The notes: a model not told the origin generated them from the sequence alone. Shown: positions 28,388 to 37,502, counted from the first letter of the stretch. The stretch: 64,000 nucleotides of DNA from Aquipluma nitroreducens (GCF_009689585.1 NZ_AP018694.1:3897501-3961500), one strand, 5' to 3'. Translations and numbers: made by a program.

Positions 28388-28406
28388 CAATGGCTAATTT
28401 CTGATT

Positions 28407-29999
28407 TTAGTGTTTGAAATGTCTCACTCCTGTGAATACCATTGCAATGCCAAATTCGTCACAGGCCGCGATTACTTCTTCGTCGCGAATACTGCCACCA
28501 GGTTCTACAATGTATTTTATCCCGAATTCGTTGGCAGCTTCAACGCTGTCTCTGAAAGGGAAAAATGCATCTGAGATCAATACTGAATCTTCAATACGAA
28601 TGCCTTCTTTTAGATTGAATCTCGGAATGGTTAATTGGCGCAAACTATCTAGTCGGTTGGGTTGTCCCATTCCAGCTCCGGTGAGCCAGAAAGATCCGTC
28701 TGGATTTTGTGTTACCAGGGCAATCGCATTACTTTTTAAATGTTTGCAGGCGGTAATGCCAAATTTCGACAGATTCATTTTTGAATTGTCAAATTGTATT
28801 TTTGTTACATTTTTGAATTCAGTTTCCAGACCTTCGTCTTCATCCTGAATGAGTAAACCTCCACTGATCGAACGGTAGAGTTTCTCTCCGGCAATTTCAG
28901 GTTTTACAGGGGTTTCCAAAACGCGAAGGTTTTTCTTTTTGCCCAGCACTTCCAGAGCTTCAGGAGTGTAGCCAGTCGCAATAATTATTTCAACAAATCG
29001 TTTATTGAACCATTCGGCTATTGTTTGGTCAATCTCTCCGGTAAAACAAACGATACCTCCGTAGGCGCTAACCGGATCGCCAGCCCAAGCCAGTTCGAGC
29101 GATTTCAGAATATCATCAGTAACAGCAAGTCCGCATGGATTTAAATGTTTGACTACCGAAACGGCAATTTTATTTGCTAAATGAGTTACTGAATGGAAGG
29201 CGTCACTCGCTGATTTCCATGCAGCATCGGCATCGAGCATGTTGTTGTACGAAAGGGCTTTCCCTTGCAATACTTTTGCATTCGAGAGTGTAATGTCTGA
29301 ATTTGTGTTGTTGAATTTGAAGAAAGTAGCCGACTGGTGAGGGTTTTCGCCATAGCGTAAAACCTGTCCGTCGTTAACACTAATGCGGGCTTCTTCTGAT
29401 TTTTCGCCGTTAAAATAATTGAAGATGGCGCTATCGTAATGCGATGAAGTCGCAAAAGCTAAACGTGCAAATTCTTTACGGTCGGCAAGTGAAGTTGCTC
29501 CTTCTTTTTCGATGAGCAAATCGAGTAGTGTCTGGTATTGGTTACGAGATGATACAATAACCACATCGTTGAAGTTTTTGGCAGCAGCGCGAATCAGCGA
29601 AATACCGCCAATGTCAATTTTTTCAATGATGTCTTCGTCTGATGCTCCTGAAGCAACGGTTTCTTCAAATGGATAAAGGTCAACAATAACTAAATCGATT
29701 TCAGGAATTTCGTATTTGGCAATTTGTTGCTGGTCCCCTGTATTGTCTCTGCGGTTCAAAATTCCGCCAAATACTTTTGGATGAAGGGTTTTTACACGTC
29801 CTCCCAGAATTGAAGGGTAACTTGTAAGTTCTTCTACCGCAATAACGGGAGTTCCAAGTTCTTCAATAAACGATTGTGTTCCACCAGTTGAATAGATTGT
29901 AACGCCTGATTCGTCAAGTCTTTTAACAATCTGATCTAACTTATCTTTGTGATATACTGAAATTAACGCCGATTTAATTGTTTTTAAGTCCTTCATCAA
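28407..29999 (-). CDS. purH: Bifunctional AICAR formyltransferase / IMP cyclohydrolase
   Basis: Carries out the last two steps of IMP synthesis. The 530-residue protein has the N-terminal cyclohydrolase domain (about 1-200), with IYSTGGTQSFIEELG and GGRVKTLHPKVFGGIL. The C-terminal transformylase domain has the VKHLNPCGLAV motif (about 280) and ends GGSIRDEEVIAACDEFGIAMVFTGVRHFKH. The MMKDLKTIK start has a neighbouring second ATG that could equally be used. A -7 box lies 22 bases upstream. Its place upstream of mreB is conserved in Bacteroidota. Confidence 0.97.
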   Translation of the reverse strand: MMKDLKTIKSALISVYHKDKLDQIVKRLDESGVTIYSTGGTQSFIEELGTPVIAVEELTSYPSILGGRVKTLHPKVFGGILNRRDNTGDQQQIAKYEIPEIDLVIVDLYPFEETVASGASDEDIIEKIDIGGISLIRAAAKNFNDVVIVSSRNQYQTLLDLLIEKEGATSLADRKEFARLAFATSSHYDSAIFNYFNGEKSEEARISVNDGQVLRYGENPHQSATFFKFNNTNSDITLSNAKVLQGKALSYNNMLDADAAWKSASDAFHSVTHLANKIAVSVVKHLNPCGLAVTDDILKSLELAWAGDPVSAYGGIVCFTGEIDQTIAEWFNKRFVEIIIATGYTPEALEVLGKKKNLRVLETPVKPEIAGEKLYRSISGGLLIQDEDEGLETEFKNVTKIQFDNSKMNLSKFGITACKHLKSNAIALVTQNPDGSFWLTGAGMGQPNRLDSLRQLTIPRFNLKEGIRIEDSVLISDAFFPFRDSVEAANEFGIKYIVEPGGSIRDEEVIAACDEFGIAMVFTGVRHFKH

Positions 30000-30021
30000 T
30001 AATCCTTTTGTATTTTGGGCT

Positions 30022-30029
30022 CAAAGATA
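30022..30029 (-). promoter_or_regulatory. -7 promoter box of purH
   Basis: TATCTTTG on the minus strand, exact TAnnTTTG, 22 bases upstream of the first purH ATG. Confidence 0.55.
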
Positions 30030-30414
30030 ATAAAACACCTTGATTTTTTCCTCTACCTATCTTACTAATTAAGCTTAATCTAACATTTATAATTAGATTC
30101 TAATTTCGATGATGCATCTTTGACGCACGGGTATAAATATCTTAACGGACGGATCGCTTCTTTGTTATAGAAAAGTAAAAACAAATATAAAGCTGACAGT
30201 GAGATTTATTCAGATAACGGGTTTGCAGCACTGTAGATATTTATGGTCTGGTTTTATTCTGAACATTTCTCTTTTGTATTCATTTTGAGTGGGTTGAGGT
30301 TGGTTGGCAGATTATCCGATTTTATTTCCTGCAATTTTTCAAATTATCTGTAATCATTTCAGAAATCAGTAACTAATTTTTCAGATTCCGGAAATTCCGG
30401 TTTCGTTTTTGACT

Positions 30415-30422
30415 TACTTTTG
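30415..30422 (+). promoter_or_regulatory. -7 promoter box of the ABC permease gene
   Basis: TACTTTTG matches TAnnTTTG, 68 bases upstream of the ATG at 30491. Confidence 0.45.
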
Positions 30423-30490
30423 GTTTTTAGAAAGCAATTGCTGTTTCTGTTTCAGGATTGTTTTATATTTACTTTTCAATTCGGGGAAAT

Positions 30491-31744
30491 ATGCTTTTAA
30501 CCAGATTAATAATAGAGAGTTTTTCATTTGCCTTTGGATCGCTCAGAGGAAATAAGTTACGCACATTTCTTTCGCTATTGGGAATTACCATCGGAATTTT
30601 TGCCATTATTTCTGTTTTTACGGTGATCGATTCATTGGAAGGATACATTCGGAATAGCCTGAATTCGTTGGGCAGCAACATGGTTTACATTCAGAAATGG
30701 CCATGGGCTCCGCCTGAAGGTGAATCGGAGTATCCCTGGTGGAAATACATGAACCGGCCCGTGCCTACCATGGAGGAAGCCGACGAATTGGCTCGTCGTT
30801 CGAAGAACATCGAGGATGCCGTGTATTTTTTTGGTTTTAACCGTACTGTACAGTTCGAAAACAGCAAGGCTGAAAATACCGAGATTTTGGCAACCACTCA
30901 CGACTTAATTAATACATGGAGTCTCGACATTGAAAAAGGGCGATATTTTACCGAGTCAGAGTCGAACTCCGGAGCCAGTCTGGCTATTTTGGGCAGCGAA
31001 CTTGCTCTTAAACTTTTCGACAAAGAGGACCCCATCGGTAAAATGATTAAAATTCAAGGTCACAGGTTACAGGTTATTGGTGTTTATTTGAAGAAGGGGA
31101 CTGATATGTTCAATACCAGCATGGATAAGCGGGTTCACATTCCGGTTGTTTATGCCATGAGCATGGTTGATGTGCGCGATCGCGACCAGGGTCAGGCCAT
31201 TAATATAAAGGCCAAGCCTGACGCCGATCATGATGAATTTGTTTCTGAAATTGAAGGAACGATGCGTTCGCTTCGGCGATTGCGACCTTTGGAAGAAAAC
31301 GATTTTGCAATTAATGAAGTGAGTGTGATTTCGAACCGTTTCGATGCATTTTTTAAGGTCTTCAATTTTGCCGGATGGATCATTGGCGGTTTCAGTATTC
31401 TGGTAGGTGGTTTCGGAATTGCCAATATCATGTTTGTATCAGTTAAAGAACGAACAAAAATTATAGGAATTCAAAAGGCCCTTGGAGCCAAGAAATATTT
31501 CATTCTGCTTCAGTTTATTTTTGAAGCAGTGGTGCTTTCTTTGGTTGGAGGTGTTATTGGACTTATCCTTATATTTATAGGCACACTCATCTTTAGCTAT
31601 GTTGCTGATATGACGATTGCCTTGTCCATGGCCAATATCATTTTGGGCTTAACCATTTCGGGTGTCATTGGCATTCTGGCCGGGTTCATTCCTGCCCTTT
31701 CGGCTTCGCGGCTCGATCCGGTTGAGGCGATGAACAGCATTTAA
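30491..31744 (+). CDS. MacB-type ABC transporter permease
   Basis: The 417-residue protein has one N-terminal membrane helix (GNKLRTFLSLLGITIGIFAI) followed by a large periplasmic MacB_PCD-like domain (about 45-265). Three C-terminal helices make the FtsX domain, with GGFGIANIMFVSVKERTKIIGIQKALGAKK as the signature and ASRLDPVEAMNSI at the end. I start at ATG 30491 because translation from the in-frame TTG at 30458 would add 11 unsupported residues. No ATP-binding subunit is adjacent, so its partner is encoded elsewhere. Export of macrolides, peptides or lipoproteins are all possible roles. Confidence 0.88.
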   Translation: MLLTRLIIESFSFAFGSLRGNKLRTFLSLLGITIGIFAIISVFTVIDSLEGYIRNSLNSLGSNMVYIQKWPWAPPEGESEYPWWKYMNRPVPTMEEADELARRSKNIEDAVYFFGFNRTVQFENSKAENTEILATTHDLINTWSLDIEKGRYFTESESNSGASLAILGSELALKLFDKEDPIGKMIKIQGHRLQVIGVYLKKGTDMFNTSMDKRVHIPVVYAMSMVDVRDRDQGQAINIKAKPDADHDEFVSEIEGTMRSLRRLRPLEENDFAINEVSVISNRFDAFFKVFNFAGWIIGGFSILVGGFGIANIMFVSVKERTKIIGIQKALGAKKYFILLQFIFEAVVLSLVGGVIGLILIFIGTLIFSYVADMTIALSMANIILGLTISGVIGILAGFIPALSASRLDPVEAMNSI

Positions 31745-31805
31745 TAGTTCGTTAAGCTTATCCATTATGCTTCGACTCCTTTGGCGGGTTCAGAAGCCAG
31801 ATATT

Positions 31806-31858
31806 CAAAAAACAAGTCAGGGTTTCACTCCAGAAGTGAAACCCTGACTTGTTTTTTG
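31806..31858. terminator. Perfect 24-bp inverted repeat, bidirectional terminator
   Basis: Arms 31806-31829 and 31835-31858 are fully complementary around a 5-base loop (CCAGA). The outer part of each arm is a run of six A or six T, so either strand ends its hairpin in a T-run. It sits between the convergent permease and membrane-protein genes. Confidence 0.93.
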
Positions 31859-31901
31859 AGGGGATAGTTAGTATAGGATAGTGATTAGCGGTAAGCAAAT
31901 T

Positions 31902-32363
31902 TCAATTGGACGAATGCGAATGGTTATACATGTAATATCTGAATAGAATGTTGTAGATAATCAGATAAAAAATCATAACTCCCGACGAAACAATGAAAAT
32001 TGCCAGACCATAAATCAGGAATATACAGCAAATCCACAATAACAGGGTAATAAATAAGGAATTATACAATGCTTTTATCCTGAACAAATTTAATAGTTCT
32101 GATTCATTCATTTCTTTTGAAAAAGAAATGATAGTTATTCCTGCAATTAAAAGTACAGTTGACAATTCGTCCAGAATATTGGTTTGCGCCCAAACAAAGT
32201 ATCTTGTTTCCATGTAGGCACTCACCATTGCAAAGATTCTGATGTTGAAGAGATCAGGTTTCCCTCCTCGGAAATACAACCAGGCACAAGCCAGTGAGAC
32301 CAGAATTGAAATCAGTCCGTAAAATCTTGAGCGGTGCGAAAACAGAAGCAATTTGGGTTCCAT
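31902..32363 (-). CDS. Uncharacterised membrane protein
   Basis: A 153-residue protein with about four hydrophobic segments: near 12-30 (FYGLISILVSLACAWLYF), 65-80 (LSTVLLIAGITIISF), 96-120 and 122-142. The C-terminus is His/Ser/Asn rich. I do not recognise a family. It starts 11 bases after the lipoprotein gene on the same strand and is probably cotranscribed with it, opposite the membrane AraC regulator. Confidence 0.65.
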   Translation of the reverse strand: MEPKLLLFSHRSRFYGLISILVSLACAWLYFRGGKPDLFNIRIFAMVSAYMETRYFVWAQTNILDELSTVLLIAGITIISFSKEMNESELLNLFRIKALYNSLFITLLLWICCIFLIYGLAIFIVSSGVMIFYLIIYNILFRYYMYNHSHSSN

Positions 32364-32374
32364 TGATCCTGTTA

Positions 32375-33016
32375 TCAGTTTTGATTGGCGCTTGAAACTC
32401 CAATTGTTTTCGAAGTGCCGTCTTCAAACAGTAATTTTACTCCAACGATGCCAAATTTATGATTATAAATAAACTCTGTCCCTGCATATCCAGGAACATT
32501 TCGCCCAGTTTCTTTTACTTTTATTGTTTTGATGTACATTCCGCCCCAATAATAGGTGTCTTCGTTTGATACTTCTGTGACTTCTCTTTTAATCGTGCTG
32601 CCTCCGTGATTAAGTGACCAGGTATCTCCAACTTTTGCATCGTTTTTTACAAGCGTTAATGTACCTTCATCAAATACAGTCTCCATACCCTCTGATGTGA
32701 TTTTGCAATTACAGTTACAGGACACTGTATTGCCCGAAACAGTTACATCTTTAGATGTTTTAAGTAGATTAAGATAAGTCTGATTGGTCACAGTTCCTGT
32801 ATATGTTACTTTTGAAATCCCATTGGAGAGATCTGTTACTTTGGCAGAAACTCCGGAAATGCCAGATGGAATTCCAGATAACTGAAATGTGTTGTTCACA
32901 CTTCCGATGGCTGATTGGGTGCCGCCAAGCGAACCTGCATCGTCATCTTTTTGGCAGGAAGTAAACGTTGCAATAACGCTAAGCACGATAACTAGCGATA
33001 AAATTTTTGGTTTCAT
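32375..33016 (-). CDS. Uncharacterised lipoprotein
   Basis: The 213-residue product has a lipoprotein signal (VIATFTSC, lipid-modified Cys at residue 21) followed by an acidic QKDDD. In Bacteroidota, acidic residues just after the cysteine can favour surface exposure. An odd cysteine cluster, CNCNC, lies at residues 100-104. The remainder is beta-rich with tryptophans and glycines (KVGDTWSLNHGGS, EDTYYWGGMYIKTIKV). No family is recognised. It is paired with the membrane protein downstream and divergent from the AraC-type regulator. Confidence 0.7.
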   Translation of the reverse strand: MKPKILSLVIVLSVIATFTSCQKDDDAGSLGGTQSAIGSVNNTFQLSGIPSGISGVSAKVTDLSNGISKVTYTGTVTNQTYLNLLKTSKDVTVSGNTVSCNCNCKITSEGMETVFDEGTLTLVKNDAKVGDTWSLNHGGSTIKREVTEVSNEDTYYWGGMYIKTIKVKETGRNVPGYAGTEFIYNHKFGIVGVKLLFEDGTSKTIGVSSANQN

Positions 33017-33169
33017 AGTAATTGAATTTTGGTTGTTGATTTTTTTGTATTGTATAGTATGGTTACATTTGAGATAAAATTAGTTGAAGTTGGAATGAGG
33101 AGTGGTTCAAATGAACAAAATGAGAGGTTCAAATCGTAAAAATCAACTAACTGGTATTGACTTTGACTT

Positions 33170-34276
33170 ATGGATCATTTAAAACTAACCTTATTAGTTT
33201 CGTCGTTTATAATTCCTCTGATACTGGCAATTACGTTGTTCGTTTCTTCGAAGAATAATTTGTCGAAAAAGATTATGGGTTTTGGGTTGTTAAACGCCTT
33301 TTTTGTATTTCTGGCCAATTATATTTATTTCTATAAGTTATTCGAAACCTATTCTTATGTTCACAGCTTGCACATTGCCACTGTTCTTTGGATTTTCCCT
33401 TCGATATATCTTTACATTAAATCGATTGTTGAAAGTGAAAAACAGTTGAAAAAAGAGTTCTGGCATTTCCTCCCGGGGTTTGTTTTTGGAATTACTTCAG
33501 CAATTCTTTTCGGGCTGCTATTGAGCCACGACGAAAAAATCTATTATTTGTCGAATTACAGGAGCGGAGTTCAATTTGAGAGTCAAAACATCAAAATGGT
33601 TTCTGTTTTTCGTTCCACCGACGTTTTACTAATTGTTGGGCAAGTCATTTATTATTCAGTAAAATTTATCCAGATACCGAATAAGTACCAGCTTGAATTA
33701 AATGAAGAATATTCCAATATCGAGAATTTCTCTATCAACTGGCTAAAATGGTTTAATGTGTCGTTTGTTTCCATTGGACTATTATGTGTATCTTTTTATA
33801 TGTTTAATCCATTTCACGAAAAAAATGACTTTTTTCTGATTCTGTTTCTGTTTTCCATTTCAGCTTTTATTTGGGTGCTTGGAATTTGGTCGTTCAAGCA
33901 AAAGAAACCGGAAGTTGTTTTGGATTCAATTCAGGAGCTTTCTGCCGAGAACAGCGATTCTCTGAAAATAAAGGAAGAAGAGTTGGCTAAAAGTCTGATG
34001 GCTTATTTCGAAAAGGAGAAGCCTTATTTACAACCCGACCTTACGTTGACGACCGTAAGTAAGGTCATTGGAACAAACAGAACCTATCTTTCAGCGGTTA
34101 TTAACAGTAATTTTGGGGTGAATTTCAATGTTTTTGTGAATCAGTTTCGAGTGCGTTATATCGAAGATTATCTAAAACAATACCCGAAAACAACAAAAGA
34201 AGAATTAGTCGACATCGGAGGTTTTGGCTCTATTAGTTCGCTAAAACGGGCTATGAAAAAAGTGGATAACAACTAA
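33170..34276 (+). CDS. Membrane-bound AraC-family transcription regulator
   Basis: The 368-residue protein has seven hydrophobic segments over about residues 5-245 (LTLLVSSFIIPLILAITLF to FLILFLFSISAFIWVLGIW). An acidic linker follows, then an AraC-type DNA-binding domain at about 280-365. The first helix-turn-helix is LTLTTVSKVIGTNRTYLSAVI; the second is TTKEELVDIGGFGSISSLKRAMKK. The protein ends right after the second helix, slightly earlier than usual. The layout is common in Bacteroidota and suggests a sensor that binds a signal in the membrane. A TACATTTG box lies at 33064-33071. The divergent lipoprotein pair is a candidate target. Confidence 0.85.
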   Translation: MDHLKLTLLVSSFIIPLILAITLFVSSKNNLSKKIMGFGLLNAFFVFLANYIYFYKLFETYSYVHSLHIATVLWIFPSIYLYIKSIVESEKQLKKEFWHFLPGFVFGITSAILFGLLLSHDEKIYYLSNYRSGVQFESQNIKMVSVFRSTDVLLIVGQVIYYSVKFIQIPNKYQLELNEEYSNIENFSINWLKWFNVSFVSIGLLCVSFYMFNPFHEKNDFFLILFLFSISAFIWVLGIWSFKQKKPEVVLDSIQELSAENSDSLKIKEEELAKSLMAYFEKEKPYLQPDLTLTTVSKVIGTNRTYLSAVINSNFGVNFNVFVNQFRVRYIEDYLKQYPKTTKEELVDIGGFGSISSLKRAMKKVDNN

Positions 34277-34390
34277 TTCGGATCGTGAATCCCTGATTGT
34301 CTTTGTTCGCAATATTAACAAATTCACGTTTAAAGGAAGGTTGGCACTTATTTCACTTTGGAAAATAAGTACATTATGTATTTTAGTGCT

Positions 34391-34416
34391 GCGTTCGAAG
34401 AACAACCTTCGGACGC
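34391..34416. other. Hairpin upstream of the DUF3667 gene
   Basis: GCGTTCGAAG (34391-34400) and CTTCGGACGC (34407-34416) pair with one wobble around AACAAC, ending 12 bases before the ATG at 34429. It is not followed by a T-run, so it is more likely a leader structure or a repeat than a terminator. Confidence 0.45.
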
Positions 34417-34428
34417 TGAATCTTGTTT

Positions 34429-35649
34429 ATGTCAGTAAATAAAATAAAAACCGAAATCTGCCTGAATTGTGAAACGCATTTGCGTCCTGAAGATAATTAT
34501 TGTCCGAATTGTGGACAAAAGAACACCACGCACATCATTCCACTAAAACACATTTTACTGGAAACTTTTGAAGACTTTTTCCATTTCGACACAAAGCTGT
34601 GGAATACGATTAAAACTACGTTTGCCCATCCGGGGAAAATTACACGCGATTACCTGGAGGGCAAGCGGGCACGCTATGTGCCACCAGTGAAATTTTACAT
34701 TTTCATTAGTTTTATTTTCTTTTTACTGTTGGGCAAACTTAGCGATCATGCCATTGATGAACGCAAAAATCCACAAGATTGGAATCTAACCATTTCGAAA
34801 TCCATGAGTATTTCACTCAACGAGTTGCTTGGAGAGAAGAAATTGTATTACAGTAAAGATTCGAACGATGTGCGCCTGATTGAGTTTGACTTTACCTCGA
34901 AGGATAGCCTTCAGAGGTATTTGGTACAACTCAAATCGGCTCCCGACTCGGTCATTAACAAACTGCTGGTTGAGGACGATATGGATACAACCGCCAATGT
35001 AAGGAAGAACTTTCGCAATTTGCTTGCGCTTATTCCAGAACATAGTTCAGCTTTGGATTCGATGAAACAGAACTATTTTGTTGATGGCAAATTTGAATTC
35101 GAAACAGCAGAAGAATATAATCAGTTTAAAGAAAAAATTCGTGATTATTCTGATGCGCAGATTGATTCGGTATTGATCTCGAAGGGGGAAAATGCCAATT
35201 GGGTCAACCGGCAATTGTTAAGGAAATTTCGAAAGTTTGACTGGAAAGACAAAGATGATATGAAGGTGCTTATTCATGCCGTTTTGAAAAGTATCTCTTT
35301 AACCATGTTTGTAATGATGCCAGTCACAGCGTTATTACTTTTGCTCATATTTTACCGGAAGAAATACTATTATGAACATTTAATATTTTCGATTCATATA
35401 CATACCATCTTTTTTCTCATCCTGAGTTTAGTTCTTGGTATTCAGATTTTCATTAGTGATAGTTTGGGCAATATGTTATGGAGTTGGACATTTCTTATTT
35501 GTTTGATTTATCTCGTTTTGTCGCTTAAGTACAATTACAAGCAACCCTGGGGCAAAACAATCGCCAAATTTTTACTAATGTCGATGCCATACTTAATTAT
35601 TAGTCTGACACTTGCTGTAGTTGCGATTGTTTACGGGTTTTTAGCTTAA
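34429..35649 (+). CDS. DUF3667 zinc-ribbon membrane protein
   Basis: The 406-residue protein has an N-terminal zinc ribbon (CLNC near residues 12-15, CPNCGQ near 25-30). The DUF3667 signature follows: FEDFFHFDTKLWNTIKTTF, HPGKITRDYLEGKRARYVPPVKFYIFIS. The middle is a soluble, charged helical domain; the C-terminal third has about four hydrophobic segments. The function of DUF3667 is unknown. I start at ATG 34429, six bases inside the open frame that begins with TTG at 34423. Confidence 0.85.
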   Translation: MSVNKIKTEICLNCETHLRPEDNYCPNCGQKNTTHIIPLKHILLETFEDFFHFDTKLWNTIKTTFAHPGKITRDYLEGKRARYVPPVKFYIFISFIFFLLLGKLSDHAIDERKNPQDWNLTISKSMSISLNELLGEKKLYYSKDSNDVRLIEFDFTSKDSLQRYLVQLKSAPDSVINKLLVEDDMDTTANVRKNFRNLLALIPEHSSALDSMKQNYFVDGKFEFETAEEYNQFKEKIRDYSDAQIDSVLISKGENANWVNRQLLRKFRKFDWKDKDDMKVLIHAVLKSISLTMFVMMPVTALLLLLIFYRKKYYYEHLIFSIHIHTIFFLILSLVLGIQIFISDSLGNMLWSWTFLICLIYLVLSLKYNYKQPWGKTIAKFLLMSMPYLIISLTLAVVAIVYGFLA

Positions 35650-35721
35650 GATGGTGGAGAAAGAATATCTATTTTCGATTTACAAATAGCTCTGTTGATT
35701 TTGCCCTTTTAGCAATACTCA

Positions 35722-36606
35722 TTAATTGAAATACCTGGAATATTCTTCCGGTAATTCTTTGATCGATTTGATTCGAATGTCTTTGAAATAGACTTCGGCG
35801 GCTTCGCTTTGAAGTTGAATTTTACCTTTGGTCAATGGAATTGATTTTCCATCTTTCATGTATCGTGAGTTTTGGAGAACCATAACGACATGCCCGTTCA
35901 CGATACGAACGCTTTTGTCGCCAAAACAAATCAATTCAAGGGTTGTCCATTCGCCAACCGGACTTTCGTAATCCGCGCTGCGCAAACAAAAGCCATCGAG
36001 CCCTGTTCCCGGACCAATTGGCAGGAAGGGTTGTTTTTGGCTCGCAACGGTGTTCATGTTGCCTTCCGGAATAAATGCCCGAACATCGATAGCCGAACTC
36101 GCAATTCCCCAATGATCGCCCATGTGTCCTTCCATAATCTGAAATTCCTGCGAAAGCATCCAGGAGCGCCAGTAATCGACGCCACATTCGCCAATTGAAT
36201 GATACAATAAGCCTGAATCTTTCAACTTCTCTATGCGAGGCTCCCATTTTTTATCGCCCCATTTTACTTTCAAAGTCAAATGGTAATTCTCAAATTCCTG
36301 TTTGGTGAATACACACCCGTATATTTCACCTGTGATGTGCAATACCGGTTCGCCATTTACTTCTTCAACCGTAAAAACGTTACTCTTGTTTTTATTGTAA
36401 CCAACAGGTTCAATCAAATTGCCACTTTCATCTTTCGGTTGTTCACCTTTAAAACTGTTTGTGAAGCTGAAACTCTGGTAAACTTCCCATTGAGAAAGAT
36501 TTTTGTCGAGTAAGTTGACCCATTTTTCGTTTGAAGGAGTGAATGAACTAAAACTAAACAGTAGCACAAATGCGATAGTTGATTTGATTAAATAATTCAG
36601 ATTCAT
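35722..36606 (-). CDS. Secreted DUF1080 protein
   Basis: A 294-residue protein from ATG 36606 with a signal peptide (LIKSTIAFVLLFSFSSF). A single DUF1080 jelly-roll follows: WVNLLDKNLSQWEVYQ, YHLTLKVKWGDKKW, DSGLLYHSIGECGVDYWRSW, GEWTTLELICFGDKSVRIVNG and a C-terminal KGKIQLQSEAAEVYFKDIRI. It is a divergent paralogue of the protein at 11279-12259. An open frame extends 22 codons upstream into rsmA, but those codons lack a signal-peptide character, so the internal ATG is preferred. Confidence 0.85.
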   Translation of the reverse strand: MNLNYLIKSTIAFVLLFSFSSFTPSNEKWVNLLDKNLSQWEVYQSFSFTNSFKGEQPKDESGNLIEPVGYNKNKSNVFTVEEVNGEPVLHITGEIYGCVFTKQEFENYHLTLKVKWGDKKWEPRIEKLKDSGLLYHSIGECGVDYWRSWMLSQEFQIMEGHMGDHWGIASSAIDVRAFIPEGNMNTVASQKQPFLPIGPGTGLDGFCLRSADYESPVGEWTTLELICFGDKSVRIVNGHVVMVLQNSRYMKDGKSIPLTKGKIQLQSEAAEVYFKDIRIKSIKELPEEYSRYFN

Positions 36607-36634
36607 AGTTCTAGTCTTGTGGTTTATTTGCTGT

Positions 36635-37432
36635 TTACTGCGACTGATCACTGTTTTTTGACTGTTGCCCAATCAACCTCACGATCTTTTCAAACTCAGT
36701 CACACCCAATTGCTCCGGACGTTTGTCGAATATCGGGTTGGCCTTTAATTCGTCAGTTGTAATCATCGTTTTTAATGAATTGCGCATGGTTTTTCGCCGC
36801 TGGTTGAACGCCATTTTTACGATGCCTTTAAAAAGCTTTTCATCGCAATTCAGCTTTTCGGTTTTATTCCGAGTCAGGCGGATGACTCCTGATTTTACTT
36901 TTGGCGGCGGCGTAAATACATCTTCATGTACGGTAAACAAATATTCAATGTCGTAATAGGCTTGAAGAAATACGCTCAGTATTCCATAGGTTTTCGATCC
37001 GGGACCGGCAGCCAGCCTTTCGGCAACCTCTTTCTGAAGCATTCCAACAACTTCAGGAATTTGGTTGTGGTATTCGAGAACCTTAAAGAATATCTGTGAC
37101 GAGATGTTGTACGGGAAATTACCAATAATAGCAAAAGGTTCAGCAAAATGGTTGTGCAGGTTTAATCTCAGAAAGTCTGCCGAAATAATTCGTTCTTTGA
37201 TTTCAGTGAAATGCGAATTCAGGTAATCAACCGATTCGCGGTCGATTTCAACCACCGAAGTTTCATACGCTTTGTTTTCCAGCAGAAATTGAGTCAGAAC
37301 TCCCATTCCAGGTCCAATTTCCAATACTTTTTTCACATTGGTTGCCCGAAGACTCTCAACGATTTCTTTCGCAATATTCTTATCGTTTAAAAAATGCTGC
37401 CCCAAATTCTTTTTTGCCCTTACGTTTGCCAT
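36635..37432 (-). CDS. rsmA: 16S rRNA (adenine-1518/1519) dimethyltransferase
   Basis: RsmA/KsgA dimethylates two adjacent adenines near the 3' end of 16S rRNA. The 265-residue protein has KKNLGQHFLNDKNIAKEIV at the N-terminus, the SAM motif VLEIGPGMGVLTQFLL (about 37-52), the catalytic NFPYNISSQIFFKVL (about 105-118), and a C-terminal helical domain (FNQRRKTMRNSL). Its last residues, QQSKNSDQSQ, and the stop lie in the dispersed ACTGCGACTGATCACTG repeat, so the C-terminal tail is probably repeat-derived. Confidence 0.95.
   Translation of the reverse strand: MANVRAKKNLGQHFLNDKNIAKEIVESLRATNVKKVLEIGPGMGVLTQFLLENKAYETSVVEIDRESVDYLNSHFTEIKERIISADFLRLNLHNHFAEPFAIIGNFPYNISSQIFFKVLEYHNQIPEVVGMLQKEVAERLAAGPGSKTYGILSVFLQAYYDIEYLFTVHEDVFTPPPKVKSGVIRLTRNKTEKLNCDEKLFKGIVKMAFNQRRKTMRNSLKTMITTDELKANPIFDKRPEQLGVTEFEKIVRLIGQQSKNSDQSQ
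36637..36653 (+). repeat. Dispersed 17-mer, copy overlapping the rsmA stop
   Basis: ACTGCGACTGATCACTG, identical to 1984-2000. Read on the minus strand it supplies the last codons of rsmA (NSDQSQ) and abuts its TAA. Confidence 0.7.
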
Positions 37433-37502
37433 AATTCTTTAGGTGTTGCCTGACCTCGTTTTTAATTATTGATAAAAAACTGCCCGATTTAAAACAAATC
37501 TG

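Larger units (their letters stand above)
30000..30490. other. Divergent purH / ABC permease intergenic region
   Basis: A 491-base stretch with no supported gene. It contains the purH -7 box (30022-30029, minus) and a TACTTTTG box for the permease (30415-30422, plus). The short imperfect repeat TTCCGGAAATTCCGG lies near 30387-30401. The rest is AT-rich without an obvious hairpin. No purine-riboswitch-like conserved core was recognised. Confidence 0.55.

Noticed and set aside
30000-30490. Purine riboswitch or small RNA in the long purH gap
   Set aside because: No conserved riboswitch core or stable multi-stem fold could be seen by eye.
36607-36672. Upstream extension of the DUF1080 gene into rsmA
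   Set aside because: The extra 22 codons precede a clear signal peptide and overlap the rsmA 3' end; the ATG at 36606 is better.
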